Assembly: GCF_041260155.1 (NCBI RefSeq)
Contig: NC_091928.1
Coordinates: forward strand, 47,160,137-47,224,136
Source: Ptychodera flava
Lineage: Eukaryota; Hemichordata; Enteropneusta; Ptychoderidae
DNA length: 64,000 nucleotides
Direction of reading: 5' to 3'
The position numbers and the translations under genes were made by a program. The notes beneath the pieces were generated by a model. That model was not told where the DNA came from and did no database searches. It worked only from the letters and a program-made list of their open reading frames with translations. Below are positions 26,484-40,775 of this stretch, in pieces; position 1 is the first letter of the stretch; each line of letters opens with the position of its first letter.

Positions 26484-27366
26484 GATATTGTCACCATGTT
26501 TATCTTACGTTTTGAGAAAGAAGATGTTTTAGATGTTCTTGTTGGATATATGCATAATCACCAGGCTGAACTGTATCTTTCCTGCATTCGAGGCTGTCAT
26601 GTGCTAATACCAACAATGCCATGTCTTGGTAACCAAATAATGAAACATAAAATTCATTGCAAGTTCATTTGTAGTTTAAACAAGTGAACGATTGTCAAAA
26701 TTCCTCACATGGTAATGAATTTTCTCTCTTCATGGCAAGTATTTTTATCCCAAGCCGATATATACGCCTCACCGTCGTCTGCGAGGTCGCAAAAACGATT
26801 CACCATACGGCAGTGTTTTGTTATCCTTTTGTTTTTAGGGGTTTTTGGTTAACTCAGTCTTTTGAAGGGAAGTCACTTTGAATTTACAAGAGTGGATCAC
26901 ATTTCCTTGACAACGTTGTGTACATTAAATTTTCTTCATTCATCGATTTTAAAAGGGACTGAGTGTAGCGGCTCTGACACAATGCTGCGCCAGGAGGTGA
27001 AACGGTCATTAAACGGAAATTAAAAAGGGCACACACGGTTTTGGAGTTCAAGTGATGCGTATTAGATTAAAATTGATGTTAACTTGAACGTCTCGTAAAT
27101 ATGTTCCTCGGGCGACTTGCTGTAACCATGGATACGCCAAAATGAAGCTTTTAGGACAACCAATTCGTTACCGTGACAATAGAGAGCAGCTGTGACAGGC
27201 TCGCTGCATATCATATGTAGTCGCTAGGACGCCAACATCTTGGCAAGAATAGTGATATATTATTTTTTTTTCTTTTGTTTTTTGTTTTACTTTCAGGAAA
27301 TCAAGCCATCTTACGTTCTTACAAAAAATAGCGAGGTATAAAATGTTGATATAAATATTAGAGAAT

Positions 27367-27406
<40 letters not shown>

Positions 27407-27412
27407 GTGTGT

Positions 27413-27456
<44 letters not shown>

Positions 27457-29057
27457 ACAGAGAGTGTAAGAGAGGGAGAGAAAGAGAGGGAGGCAGGGAG
27501 GCGGGCGGGGTACATAAAGACAGAACCTACTTGGCGAATGTCATTATGGTTGGAAATAATATAAAGTCATAGACCGAGGAAATTCAACGCAATACGAGTT
27601 GGAAATTCCAAAGACACACCAGGTGGCAATGGGTATTTGAATGGCACCTGGTTGAAAAAAGTCCCTTTGACGCCGTCCCAGTTTTTCGCGGAGCTAAGAG
27701 TTTTAAGTTACAATGCATTATGTCTGTTTACGTTTCAGCGGTAATTCTCGAAAGTTTGAAAATGCGAATAATTTTATTTAAAGTTTAATTTTGTCTCTCG
27801 TCCATATTTTACGATCTATATCCTTATTGTGTGTACTGACAACTTAAGCAGAATACTGAAGTAGTAAGTTGTGTAACTTTTGACTCATTTTGAAACCCAT
27901 TGTGTCCTGTCTGCTTGTAAAATACTGTTTCTCGTTCAATCAAAGTTATGGTGAAATACCCTGTATTCAACTTGTCAATACAACTTGTCTGTTTGTAATT
28001 ACCAATGAAATAGAAGACAGCTGAATTTTTCGTCGACAGTAATGCTGCAGATTGTCAACAGGTGTGTTCATGACGTTTGGTACAAGGCTAACATCGTACC
28101 TAGTGAAGAAAGAGATGAAATCAAAACAAAAAAACAAAAATACTGAAAATATTATTAAAAGGTTACAGCCACTGTATCATTTATCGTTGAATACACAACA
28201 AAGTGATCACAAATGTGATCGTTCACGGCTTTACATACGGTATGGAGAAGATATGAATACAAGTAAACGAAAGGTCAGGAGACCTGGCCACTGGAGGCGC
28301 TGTGATCTCGACTGCATTTGCGTAATATTCGTCGGCGGATGCTTCGTTGTTACGGTTAGGAGATACGCCACCCAGCGTTCATAAGGCGGGAGGCAAATAC
28401 CATTCTGCTGATTATATTGACGAGGTAATGACGGCGATATTTAAATTTATGTATATAACCAGTAAATTCTTCAAGCATGTTTACATCATTAAGTGCCTTG
28501 TTATCACAAGTAAATATCACGGGATAGTAAAAAACAATCTACATATCGTTCAAGTTCTACTGAGCAAATATGGTCATGATTTCGATAAGACCGCATTAGC
28601 ACGGCCATCGATGAAGCCATTAGAAAGTATCTGATTTTTCGACTGAATTTGCGGCATTTTAGAAAAAAACTTGGAATCTGCAAAAGCGGAACTGATCTTT
28701 TTCTGGGAACAGTTCTTCTCATTTTATCCCATTTAAACATCTAGTGAAAAAAATTGTCATCAGTAACGTGTATTTTTCAAACATTTGCATCCGATTCGTT
28801 AGAAAGACTACCTACTTTTGCCAGTGTTGCCATTAACTGATATAAAAAAAGATTTGTAGAACGGTTCCCTGAATTTAGCAAAACTCTTCTTCAATCACGG
28901 CACACATTTATGTAAATGAGACTACACCACCGCTGTACTCTCGTTAGCTAAATTGTACAGAAAATCAGCACAAAATCTTTCATGGCTCGAGAAAACGGTG
29001 GCGTAGTTGGGCTATCTATCACCGAAATATGGCAAGAATAATAAATGTATTTGCTGA
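26484..29057. other. intergenic, nothing recognised apart from simple repeats
   Basis: No coding exon or RNA gene recognised. Contains a TA/GT microsatellite (separate entry). Family-D-like end words (aaaaggttacagccactgta) occur near 28156-28175. Confidence 0.45.
27377..27454. repeat. compound (TA)n(GT)n microsatellite
   Basis: About 27 bp of TA followed by about 50 bp of GT with one GGG interruption, then a purine-rich GAGAG tract. Confidence 0.95.
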
Positions 29058-29330
29058 GCTAGAATGCGCCTTCAGAAAAAGTTTTTGGAAAACCATTTTT
29101 TAGAATGCTTAAGCTGATGTCCTGCTTGCGTAGACTCATTCTGAAGCATGTACATTGAATGAAGTTTTCGCCATTTTGTTTTTTGTGAAAATCGAAAGCT
29201 TTCCCCCCAATAAAACATGGCGGCCATCTTGAATTCCAAATATCAGAGAATGTTTCGTAGTTGTTTACCATAACTGTGTAGAAAGGAACTTTGAAGTAAA
29301 AAGACGGTGAAATTCAATAGATTAACCTAT
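29058..29330 (+). repeat. family A-related element, strongly diverged
   Basis: Begins agctagaatgcgccttcag and carries the core ACATGGCGGCCATCTTGAAT followed by CCAAATATCAGAGAATGTTT. The ends are decayed, so the family call rests on the core and the order of short matches. Confidence 0.5.
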
Positions 29331-32300
29331 TTTTACATTCGGGAGCTAACATGATACTCCTCTGAACAGTGAGCGTGGAAATAGTGGACGGGAAAGTACC
29401 GTGCAAGAGTGTGGCGTTCAAGGGCGCTGAAACAATTTACGGAACGCTAATTCGAGACCATTAATTTAATTCGGATCTGTTGTGGGATAACGTTACAAGC
29501 TAATTAGCATGAACTTGGAAAAGGAATTTGAGAACTATACCTGGTACACTACGAAATTGTCGAAGTTACAGCCTTTCTCCTTGACGAACACGAATACTAT
29601 ACTTTAAGGCGGGGATACGATATCGTCCCAGTCGACAAAAAAAACAGAATTCTAAAGAAGATATTAACAGTTTACACTTTCATAGCGCTACTTGCTGGAA
29701 TATAGAAAAAACCGACATATGTGTATGAAGCGACAAGATGTGATGAGACACTGCTCATAAGTTAGTTGAACTTGAAAGATAAGCGGGTAACGTCAAATTG
29801 CATGGTTACACATACCCCCAGGCTTTACAGAGATGACTTTCTGTGTAAACATAGTCCATGCAGCATGCATCCCGGAGGTAAGCGCTGTTCTACACCGCAA
29901 CATTTTCTTATGAAGAGTGTGCATTTAGTATTCACAAACCTTTGTTTGCAGCGTTTAGGTTGTTTTCTAGTAAACCAGTTCTCACCTTTCGCGCGAAAAT
30001 TACTTTCCCCTCCCAGCTCCTCCCTTTAAAATAATTCACTTATTTTTTTTTGAATAATGGACCTTGACCATCGCTAGATGAACAATGCAGAAGTTCAAGA
30101 ACAAGAATGGGACACTTTGTTGTAAATTGCTCGTAAAGTGACGTGATTGTCACCAAAAGGCGCTGTTGTACGAACGAGTTCAATTGTGTGAACGCCACCT
30201 CGTTATCGGAATGTAAGCGCCCTGTCAAAAATGACGTTTGACAAACAGCTGGTCCTCACACAGATACTCTTTTCTTAGCTGCACGGCCTAACTGTTCCAG
30301 CGAACGGCGTTTGTCATTGCAGCTTTTCTCTAAAACCCTTTCGATGTCAAGAGACAGGAACTCTAACCGACTGCCACGGTGACATATTTTCGATAGATAT
30401 GCGTTCGCACGCCTGCTCGGCGACAACCGCGATTTAGCGATCTAAATTAAAACAGTTTTCAATTTTCAATAGGCTGACCGCAAGAAGACAATCACCTGAA
30501 GCGGTCGCTTGTTTCAGAATTCCACCACAATGTTTTTCAGCCGGTGTATTTTTGTCGCTCGTCTCTAGTTTCCGCAGTCCAATATTGTTTTAATAGAAAG
30601 TGGCTTCTTCGGAGGCGCCCGGAAACACCTACTTGAGACATCGTCTCTTTATCTACGTTGTCATGTCCTTTCAGAATGTTCACCGATGGTCAGCCGAGTG
30701 TCGCCCTCAAGTGGACTTACCTATTGTCCGAAATACTCTACAAATCGACAGGGGTCACAACAAAACGTTCAATGAACGTAAACTTCAATCGGAGCGTTTT
30801 CGGTAAATAAACCATTGAATTCTGGTATCCATTCCTAAAATAAAAATCGAAAGCATACACAGTCATTCGCAGCATTATATCTTTATCAAAATTTGAGTGT
30901 TTCACCGTCACTTTACGTAAATAAAAATTATCATCCATAATATTCAATGTTGTCTTACCGATACAGACAAACAGACAAACAGAGACGTACCGATAGATAC
31001 AGGAGAGACGGAGAGAGACAGACAGATAGAGAGACAGACACAGACACAGAGAGGGAGAGAGACAGATATACAGAGAGATAGCAAGAGAGACTTTGATAAA
31101 TTCTTAAACTTTAACTTCATGATAATTATTTTACAACCGTTACAATGGCCGTCTCACGTACTTTTTTTCTGCAAGATATCACATGAAATACTGCCAAACA
31201 GACTCTCCAGACTCTGAAAGTATTAGTTGAATATCTCAATCTATTTTTTCATTCACGACCATACATGCCTTGTACTGCTCTGAAGTGAGATCGAAAGCGT
31301 AAGGTTCGAATAGTAGGAACTATCAACAAGTCTTCAATGGCGAGTGTTTGTTCATCTAATGTCACCTCGATGTCAAATATCAATTCTACTATTATTTGTT
31401 TTATTGTGCAAACATGGATGTACAACGTGGAGCCCATCTCGGCAGTACATCAGAGATACGTGCGAGCAACGCGCCTCAGACGACATGGTTTACGACAAAC
31501 CTACCTAATAACGGCAAATAACATTGAGGTGAAGAATGTTGAACTTAATGATATGTTGGAAAAGGAAGTACGACAGGTTACGTTTCCCCACAGCCTTTGA
31601 ATATATTACATCCGTTGATCGCAAACACTTGTACAGAACAATGCGGAAAGTGTCGCAATTAAACGTATTGAGAGAATTTAAACGATTAACGCTACTATGT
31701 GTCGTGGGCCCGGCGCCTGGATGTACCTACTTGAGACAGATCTGCATTGTACCTCTCTCTATACTACCAAACGGACTATCCACCCACAGGGCCAACCAAG
31801 CGGCGCCGTCAAGTGGACATTGTATCGTTACCGAATCGATGCACCATATTCAGGACACTATAGTAGGAAGGCCGTGGGAGCAATAAAGTGTCACGTGACT
31901 GCGCCTCACGTGAACGATTACACTTCGATGATCGCAGACCATTTCAATACAAACTATGAAATTTTGTTAGTTAGCCAAAGTTTACTAGCGAAAGGTTATT
32001 GGCCTAGGAAAAGCAATTTTTAAACCTTGTGCTGCAATCCGTTGTGATCCAGAATTGTGCGGTTTCGACCTACGCGGAGTCGCCTAGAGCATCGGTATCC
32101 CTTTTTTGCATCCTTACCTTTTGGCGCCATCATTTATACTCGCTTTGTGCTTATCAGCGCCCTTTTTACTGCGTTATTTTATCAAGACACTTTACAGGGC
32201 ACAAAAACAGAACTTAAAGTCTGGCAAGTGTACCAGGAGTTTCGACGGACGACTGGCACACCTTGCGAAGTTTGTTTATCATCTTGGCACACGGCAGTTT

Positions 32301-35124
32301 GGATTGGTAGTTTACTAACTTGTGAACCGCTGATACGAATCAAACCAAGTTTGTTTCTGACATGATCGAAAATTATTTACATTTTTCCTTTTGTTTTCGT
32401 TCGTCATATCGTAAATGATCAGAGGACACACTTTATTTCGAGATTAAGTTGAATACAATTCGAAAACGGACCAGATTCGCTTTGGAAAGGAATTGTGTTA
32501 AATTTGTAAAAGTTCGCTCGATACGCTTATGTCGTTCACACGTTAGTGACAAATATGAACCACCTGTTGATAGCATTCAATTACGAATATAAGTCTTTCT
32601 TTGTACGACACTAATTGAAGACTCGGACGCAACTTCGATGCATGTAGTTTCATTACTCGATGCAATGTAAATGCTTTAGGTTTTTATTTGTATTTGAACA
32701 GACAAAGTTAGTTGGTGGGACAAGATTTCAGTAAATGTCGTTTGGTTGTTTGATATGATGTCGACCTGCTTTCACTCAATTTGCATATTGTCGTTCGCTT
32801 TTCGTAAACAAGGAAAACAATGATGGGCTGTGAGCGCTCGACTGGTCTTCGGGGTTTGTCGGAGTTCGCCACAGCGGGATAAGGCGCTTTTCTCAGTAGT
32901 TAGATCTCGGAGGTGTTAATCGGTTCCAGGTTTGGCAACAGTTGTGCAAAATGCACAAAAAAGTGCTCAAGTGAAATTCAAGTGCTCTCTGGCAAGTGGC
33001 TTAGGACAAACAATCATTGATTTATAAGTTAAACAATAATGTATACGCACCGCCCTAATTGCCGGCTCCATCTCGTCTGGAACTCTCAACTGCATGCAAT
33101 GGGTATGACGTCATACGTAATGTCGGACGATAAGACGAAGAAATTTCGAATTTCGCTTGAAATAGTCTAAAATATACAGATTGTTTTGAATGGCAATGGT
33201 ATGAAAGAAGCGACAAAGCCTGTGTTTGTAAGCTTCAGCTGTATTTAACTTTCATTTTCGACATTGCCTATAGAAGTCGGGTCGAACGTTTTGACCTTCA
33301 GGCAGACGACTTCTCGTAAGCTTTTCGCGGGCGTAAATGTCAGTGACATATCGTCAATGGCAGAAGTAAGCAGAGTTTCAATTAGGTGGCATTGTAATTA
33401 GTAAACGATTTAATTGAGAAAACGATTTAATCTCTAAAGACTGTATTTAAGCACAGACAACTACCGCGTTTCAGATTTCAAATGAAATGTGTCGAGTTTA
33501 ATTGAATCTTTATTAAAAGTAGCAATCCGCTTTTTTGACGTCTGAGACTGAAAATGCAAGGAGTTAACAATATTTCTAGATCTTTTTTGATCCAGAATTG
33601 CCTGCTTTCGTTAGTGCAAAATATGAATAAGGTAGATATGGACACTTATATTGCTTGTTGGTTTGAAAATATGTCCCAATCACTACTCTAGTGACCACAT
33701 ATCAAACTTTGCGGGGTAATCTATGGAGGAAATGTAAACTTGAGATTTTGTTTTCAGTTTCGATTTTCTAGGGACACAACATGGTTCTCTGCTCCATGTA
33801 GTGGTAGTTGTTCTCCTTTGAATTTGTGTGAAATTATTCAGTTGTTTAAGAAGTAAAGCTCATAACAAAATGACTCTTTAAACAGAATGATGACATGAGT
33901 GAAACACTAAGTCTACGCAAATGTCGGTACTTTTTATCTCTCAGAGAGTATGATGAGTGTACTTGATTTGAACACGGTCCCTCGGACCGTGATTTAAACA
34001 TGGTCTATGAGTAAACATTCTGGCTATGTATTAGGCGGTTTTCTCGTACTCCACTGACATTTCAGTTGAAATTGCGTCGCCACATTAATATGCATACAAT
34101 CCTCAACACGATCAATGATAAACCGTTGACATGTTGTAACCTTTCATCTCTAAGTTGGGATACCGCTCAATTTACGGGGTGGAGAACTACTCATTATGTG
34201 TTTTGGGGCGTTGTACCCGACGCCACCATATTCTACCCTCCCATTGTAAAATCGGAGGTGTGAAATGTCCAAGCTACACCGTTATGTCAACGCTTTACCT
34301 CGCTACGATGATTGACAGGCGATCAGGGGTCAGTGACCGCACGGGCAAGTAGCCTAATTTAGAAACCTTACGTTCTTCTCAGCGGGCCGCAAAACCCTGG
34401 AGGTTGCTATTTCCATGCGCAAACTAAAAAAGTTAATAAAGTCGGTCGCAAATAAAGAAGAGTATATTTTACATCATCGGACTGTTTTTTTCTTTCCTTT
34501 AATTTTATGCTACAAATCTCCGCCTTGCCGAGATATCAGTCTTCTCCGACTATGGTAACTTGAAGTTGGTGTGGTCTAATTTGTGGCGTTGTAATTAAAA
34601 CACCTTTCGAGTTTTTACTAGAAAATCTGTCGGACACAGCACTGTGACGAGATGTAACTTCACCACAAGGCGCCGTTGTTTCCCTATTTTGGGAACGAAG
34701 AGGGTACTCGAAGGATCACGATTCTACTGAGATGAGACTTTCAACTTCACTTTGCCATGTCGTATTTATTCTTATTCTTGTCTCAAGATTTTATCTTAGC
34801 CTTCTTGAAGACTACTGTCAGGCCTAAAACACTGTCCCCCATAGAATGTGCTTCCGATGATTAACTCTTCGAAATAAGTTAGACCGAGAGCAAAAATCGA
34901 ATATTGAATTTCGAAGCTACTCAATAAAACAAAACAATATGGGACAAAATGTTATCGGAATATATAAATGAAAAGTTATTTCACCTTGCCTTGTCACGGA
35001 TTCTTTTCCACCCGGAAAATGTTACTCAAGACGACACTTTCGGTTTGGAAACGTTGCACAGTGATGTAAAAATTGAACTAAAAAGGAATGAAATATCTGT
35101 AAAATGAGAGTAAGCATCTTGAAA
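29331..35124. other. intergenic, nothing firm
   Basis: Nearly 6 kb without a recognisable gene. A low-complexity GACA/GAGA stretch lies at 30960-31092. Segments at 30596-30740 and 31690-31836 share scattered words (acctacttgagaca, gtcaagtggac-like) that may mark an old dispersed repeat. A CGGTCCCTCGGACCG palindrome lies near 33977. Confidence 0.45.
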
Positions 35125-35408
35125 ATGAAATACTAAAGGGGTACGTGAGGAAACTTGAAACCGTTCGTTTTCGAGGTCAAGAGTGAAAAGCAGGAGTTAC
35201 AGTGCAAAGCTTGGTACATCTACTAGAGAAACAAAATCACCTAATAAAACTTGGATTTCAAAATGGCCGCCATCCATGTCTTAATAAACCGACGAAAATG
35301 TAGTTATTCAAAGAGCTTCAAAGTGAGTCCCCACAAATGGTAGACCAAGAAATGACTGTAAACAGTTTCCGAGTCCTAATATCCGTCCCATGGCGCATTC
35401 TACCGTGA
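35125..35408 (-). repeat. family A element, diverged copy
   Basis: Reverse copy with the core ATTTCAAAATGGCCGCCATC, CCCCACAAATGGTAGACCA, and the end CCATGGCGCATTCTACCGTG. Both TTAA borders are lost. Confidence 0.7.
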
Positions 35409-38400
35409 AAGTAAGGAGTTATAGTCCGATTGCATTTGATAAAGAGTCATTGTGTAACATAATCGATTGATTGAAAGTTTCAACCAAATGCACAGTGATA
35501 CTATAAAATCAGCTACCCTTGATCGAAATTTATTCATTTTTTCGTCCAGAACTCACCTCAAATTAAAGGCGAGTTCTAGATGGAAAAGTCAGTTAACTGT
35601 GCTTGCTTGCTGGGGCTAGTGATCGCTTCGGCGACTGGATCCAAATCCACGAAAAAGTACTTGTCCGGAACCGTGTATAGCACTCTATTCTTCTTGTGGA
35701 TAGAATCTCTTCCGATTCATATCAACTCATAACTAAAGTTTATGTTTGTATCTAAAGAGCACTTTTAAAAAACAAAATGGTATAAGTGTTTCCCGACACT
35801 ATGATATGGTGTAAACTAAACAGGAAGCTTGTTGCTACGCTCTGGAGCGAAGATAAAAAACAAAATTGAGTGCAAATATTATGAGAAGAAAACTCACACT
35901 CAACTTTTATAAATAGCTGCATTCGGATACTTTTATCACTCACATATGAAAAAACAAACATTAAGGTAGTATCTCTATGAAAAAACACAAATCTTGGTGA
36001 AACCCAGCTTCGATGGCATGCTCTGTCACAAGTTGGCAACGATCCAAAAATTGACTTCACAATTGCACCTCTCGTAAGAGGGTTCTGGTGTCGTTTAAAT
36101 TTGTCAGGGACAAGAAAGAATATTATAAAATCTGAGATGTGACAACGTTGTGATAAGAATGATCTCGGCAGAGGAGAGAATGGGACGATAATCGGGTGGT
36201 TATCGCTAAATAGTAAAGCTGCACTGTTGTGTAACATCGCAAAACTGCACAAAAGAATGTTGAAAGATTATTTTACAGCCTACTCACTCCGACACTCCAG
36301 GCTCCGAGTCAGTGTAATCTGTGAAACTTTACAAACACAAAAAAAATCATCGTTTAATCAACCCTTGAATTGCTTATGCTCTATCGGAACTGCCAGTTCT
36401 CGTTTTTTCGGTAAAAAACTAGAACCGTTTTTGTCATTTATTTAGTGGTTTGAAAACACCTGTCCGATCGTTGTCGAGGTAGTATGCAACACTTCGTTGC
36501 GGAGTGTGTCAGACATTTCTGTCGGTTCTTTCCAAGTGTGTTGTATGTTTAGCCGACTTTATAGACAATTAGTTTATATGGATATCTCTCTATTTGTCTT
36601 TCTTCCCTTTAACAAGCTGTCGACGTCGCCCATACCACAGTCCCTCTAGAGGGACTGTGCCCATACATAGGTCACTTCAGAATCCAGGGGCATATGTAAA
36701 TCACACGTTGGGTTTTAATTAGTTCCTTCAGGTTAATTAGCATTTGTCCGATCATGGAGGTAGAACCTGGTTCTATCAAGTAAATCAATTGTCTTAAGAT
36801 AAAGCTAGGCTAAAACAACCTGCACCTATAGTAGTAAGACTTGGCTACTACCGCAGAAACCCGAGAAATTAAAAATACACGGTGGGTGAGTGCAATAGGG
36901 TCCAATAAAAAGCGTTTATTCTCTATTTATCAGTCACTCTGTCGTGGAATGCATCTCATTTGTGAAGAGACCCGTATAAAATTAATTCTGACGGACATGA
37001 AAGAGGTAGCCACTACCTGTGCGCATGGAAGTTAAAAAGGATTCTCTGTGCACGCATGTTGTTCTTCGTCACTTACGCCACGTGCTGTCCGTGGTTTGGG
37101 GGCTTAGTATCTGTGATTGAGGCATCAATTAAAGTTACGTTCCTACCTCCATGAGTATAAGGCTGGGATAGAAGGAAACTCCGGAAAGTTAGATTTCTTA
37201 TCCGGAGAAATGAACTGACATATACAGTTGTCATGTTAATGAGATATTAATAACATTCGCGGTTCACACAGCTGGCAATAAGTTGCCATTTACATTGAGT
37301 AACATCTAAACCAAAATTCTCATTTTTTCTCTACTTGTCAATCGAACTTATAATGGATGAACGTCGACGAGAAGAAAATTCTGAAAGAAATTGGCATAAA
37401 TGCTTATTTATGAGATCTCAGTGGATCTCTCGCAAGGATATTTCTATGTTCATACATCGATATAGGTGTAGTCTGATTTTCATCAAAATGCAATTTTATA
37501 TTATAATATTTAGTCGACGTCATAGACCTCTATACTGATTTAAAAATGAATGCATACGGTCACTGTCTTAAAAAAAAATCGTTGTTTTTTAATGTAAATG
37601 GATATTAGCGATAAATTGTGATATTTTTTGTAGTTCTTGGTAAACAAGTACATCGTCTTCTTTTCTCAAAGGTGTCTTGGAATGCAAGATATTGAAATTG
37701 CAGACAATATGTTCTGTGTATAATCTGTCATGTTGTTTTAATATGTGAATTCTGAACCGGTCTAAAATCTAGTTGCCATCATCAACATTAGCTTTACGGC
37801 ACAAAGGCTGGGTTGACGAGTTTAACAACCAGGTATTTTGATGTAACTTTTTGAATAAAATGATTTCTCAAACATAACGGGGAAACTACATAAAAATCAC
37901 AGCTGATTGACCTTCAGGCCTAAATACTGTCGCTTGCACCCTTGACTATAGAACCTAGGTTACTGGAAACACTGTGTGCTCCACAGTGCCGGAAAAAGAC
38001 AGTACCGAAAAAGGTCAGTGTGTGAGGAACTTAAACGACAATTCGTCTAGGGTCAGAGCACAGACAGTGGGACTTGGAGAACGGGCGCATCAAAGTTTCT
38101 TGCTATTTTTGTCAGGGTCGCCAGATACTGCATACTGATAGTACCTGACGTATTTTCAAAAACTAGTACCAGGATGATAGACAAGACGGCAGTTTTCTCG
38201 CAAATCGAGTTATCAAACAGCGTGATTCGTTGACAACAGTTGTGAAGAGAGTTGTCACACACGCATACCCCTATTGTCCGCTTTTTGCACGTCCCACTCA
38301 AACTGAGTTGCCAGCAAACAAGCAGCCACTCAAAAGAAAGGTGTTTATGGTCGCACCTCCTCATATTACAACCAGATCGAGCCGGGGACAATGCCTCGCC

Positions 38401-40400
38401 CAGGAGGTGACGATGCGTTCATTGAAAACACGAGTGCTGGCCCTGTCAATCAACGCTGCGCGGGGCGAAGAGTCGATGGCGCGACAATCACCCACGATGA
38501 TGCTGAGTGAGTGTACTTTTCATTCAACGATGTCGACAAAAATATTGTTCCCATGTCAACGATTGTAAACAGTAAACTTGTGAAAAGGAGATACTCACAG
38601 TTACTGGAAAAGGCGTGAGCTCATCAAAAGTACAGATCTAAGAATACTCTTCTTCTAGGGAGAGACTTTTCTAGGGTATATGTTGAAAGGAAACACGGTT
38701 GTTGTTGTCAAACGTCTATGATTTGTGCCCTATGTTGTCGCTTATCATATTTTGGAGTCTTTTTTGTGTGTTAGTGAAATTTCGATGCAAAGTGAAGATA
38801 TTTTTTGGCGCTATGCCACACAGTATCAGTGCATCTATAGTTAATTATATATGCAACTTTTCTTAATTGCGATGCCGTGGACAAACAGTGAAATTTTAGA
38901 AAGTTTCGAAAGCTAATGCATCATTTCTCGAACGGAATTTTACGAGCACAGGACAAAAGAGAAAAACAAAATACTCTGTAATTGGCAAGAGAGAATACTT
39001 CGTTTTGAAAATATAGCGAAAAAGTAAAAAAGTAAATTTTCCAGTAAATGACAGGTTTAAGATGCGACACCGGCTCGACGGTCCGAATAGACATTGCGTT
39101 AGAAAACTGACGTCACGTGTTAAAAGTGATCCTTCATCAGTAGTTGCCCCAACCGGCGGGAAGTGGGCGGGCGTGAGAGGGTTTCAATTAGGTATGGTAA
39201 CCGGCAACCACTGTGAACGATTTGACAAACTTGGGCATTTTGTTTCTGAATCGATGAACATTCGTACAGACTTATGTTGTTAATATTAATAAACTCAAAG
39301 ATACGCTAAGTCTTCAAGGTTTGAGGAATTGTTTCAGGTACGTACCACGGTAAGTCACCGGTGATTCATGATTCATGGCCATTTCCATAAAAAATAACTG
39401 ACCTAAGAAAGGCCCTACCGTAACCGCGTTGTGGCATCATTATATTCACACACAAATAAACAGAGGGTTTATTAGCTTTGATGAGCAGATTGACAGACCC
39501 TGACAAAGTAACCTTGGTAACCTAACGTAATTAACGATAATTTTGCCAAACAGAAACTTCCCGGACTTGTGTGTGCATGCATTCCAGAAAAAAAAAATCA
39601 TAACCTGTAAACTCGAGCTGTCGTCATTTTTAAAATCCCAAACAAGTACGGATGCACCCACGACCGGAGGTACGGCGAACCACGACCTTCCAGTCGACGC
39701 TGCCGTTAGATAACCGTTTCATCCATGAGGATGGGCTGGCCGACAAGCTTTGGACACCGTGACGGTTTGCAGTGACCGTGCTTTGATGCCTAAACGTTCA
39801 CAGGCCGTCCCGTCCCCGGGATTTTCATGAGATGACTGTGACCTACACGCGGGTCTGCTTTGAAAAACACGGAGATAAACAAACAACAATTGAGAGTTCT
39901 TCAAAAGTCAAGTGGCTATTGTACATTAAACGTGGTTTAAGTATTCGCCCTTCAGTCTTGTTAGGCAAAATCAAAACTTCTTCATTGCGATAAAGGACGA
40001 AAGACAAGCATATGATCTGCTTGCCTATCTTGTCTTAGGACGTGAGGTAAGATTCGAAAAAGGTGATAATTTAATTTCTCGTTTCATTTGTTCATCGCGA
40101 AAGCAACAGCAGATGTAAGTTTCGAAACTTACAACAGTTCCCACGGAAAGAACAACACCTGGTTGTTTGCAGGATTTGTAGTACTGTGCCGTGTTCGTTG
40201 TACCATGGAGGTAGCAATTTAAATGTATCACCCAGACGCGATGGTAATACTGTCTTTGGGGACAGAAATTGTGAAATATTGTTCATCGTGAGTTGACTAA
40301 CAAATTAGCCAACCCCCACGCCCAACCGATTGAAATCGACAATAAAAAGTTTTGCGTACGTCGTTTGCATGAGAAGCAGGCACGGTGAAGGGCGTCCGTG
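35409..40400. other. intergenic upstream of the forkhead gene
   Basis: No gene recognised. The 166-codon minus-strand frame at 35752-36252 has no recognisable domain. A 24-bp perfect palindrome lies at 36636-36659. The last few hundred bases are likely promoter-distal regulatory DNA of the forkhead gene, but I cannot delimit sites with confidence. Confidence 0.45.
36636..36659. repeat. 24-bp perfect palindrome
   Basis: CACAGTCCCTCT followed immediately by its reverse complement AGAGGGACTGTG, with no spacer. Related shorter forms (CGGTCCCTCGGACCG near 33977, GTGTCCCTCCGGACAC near 16106) occur elsewhere. Confidence 0.85.
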
Positions 40401-40426
40401 TTTATAATACAATCTGATTCTAAAGC

Positions 40427-40680
40427 GTGTTGGGCAATCACAATGGACATCGACGAGGGTTGGACCCCGGCTGATTTATTCTCCGCGTTGTGTGAAAACT
40501 TCATTAGATTGTGATTGTCTCTGCTTCCAATGGCCTGATGTGTCATGGCCCAATGTTTTGGAATTCTACTGTGATGAGGTGATGATTGGCAGCCGGGTAT
40601 TGTCCATTTCACGTCAATCAAGCCCGGACCAATCAGAGCAGCTTTGGGGTTTTAAAAGTTGGCGGCCCTCGTTGGGGATC
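40427..40680 (+). promoter_or_regulatory. promoter of the FoxQ2-type gene
   Basis: The 250 bp before the forkhead gene hold four CCAAT boxes in either orientation (40527-40531, 40550-40554, ATTGG 40585-40589, CCAAT 40629-40633), a Sox-like ACAATGG (40440-40446) and a TATA-like TTTTAAAAG at 40650-40658. The usual TATA spacing puts the transcription start near 40680 (gatcaacatt). This supports the ATG at 40776 over the upstream in-frame ATG at 40659, which overlaps the TATA region. Sites are read by eye; function is inferred. Confidence 0.6.
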
Positions 40681-40775
40681 AACATTGCCTGCTCTGCTTG
40701 TCTATCGGCGAAGTACCTGTGAGTAGTAGTGCAGCGGACTTTAAGAAGTTACTATCATCACAGCCACCTGTAAGC

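Noticed and set aside
30596-31836. Pair of related segments (30596-30740 and 31690-31836)
   Set aside because: Share several short words in order, but identity is too low by eye for a firm repeat call; a pairwise alignment would decide.
35752-36252. 166-codon minus-strand open frame
   Set aside because: No recognisable domain, no splice or promoter context; composition resembles translated AT-rich non-coding DNA.
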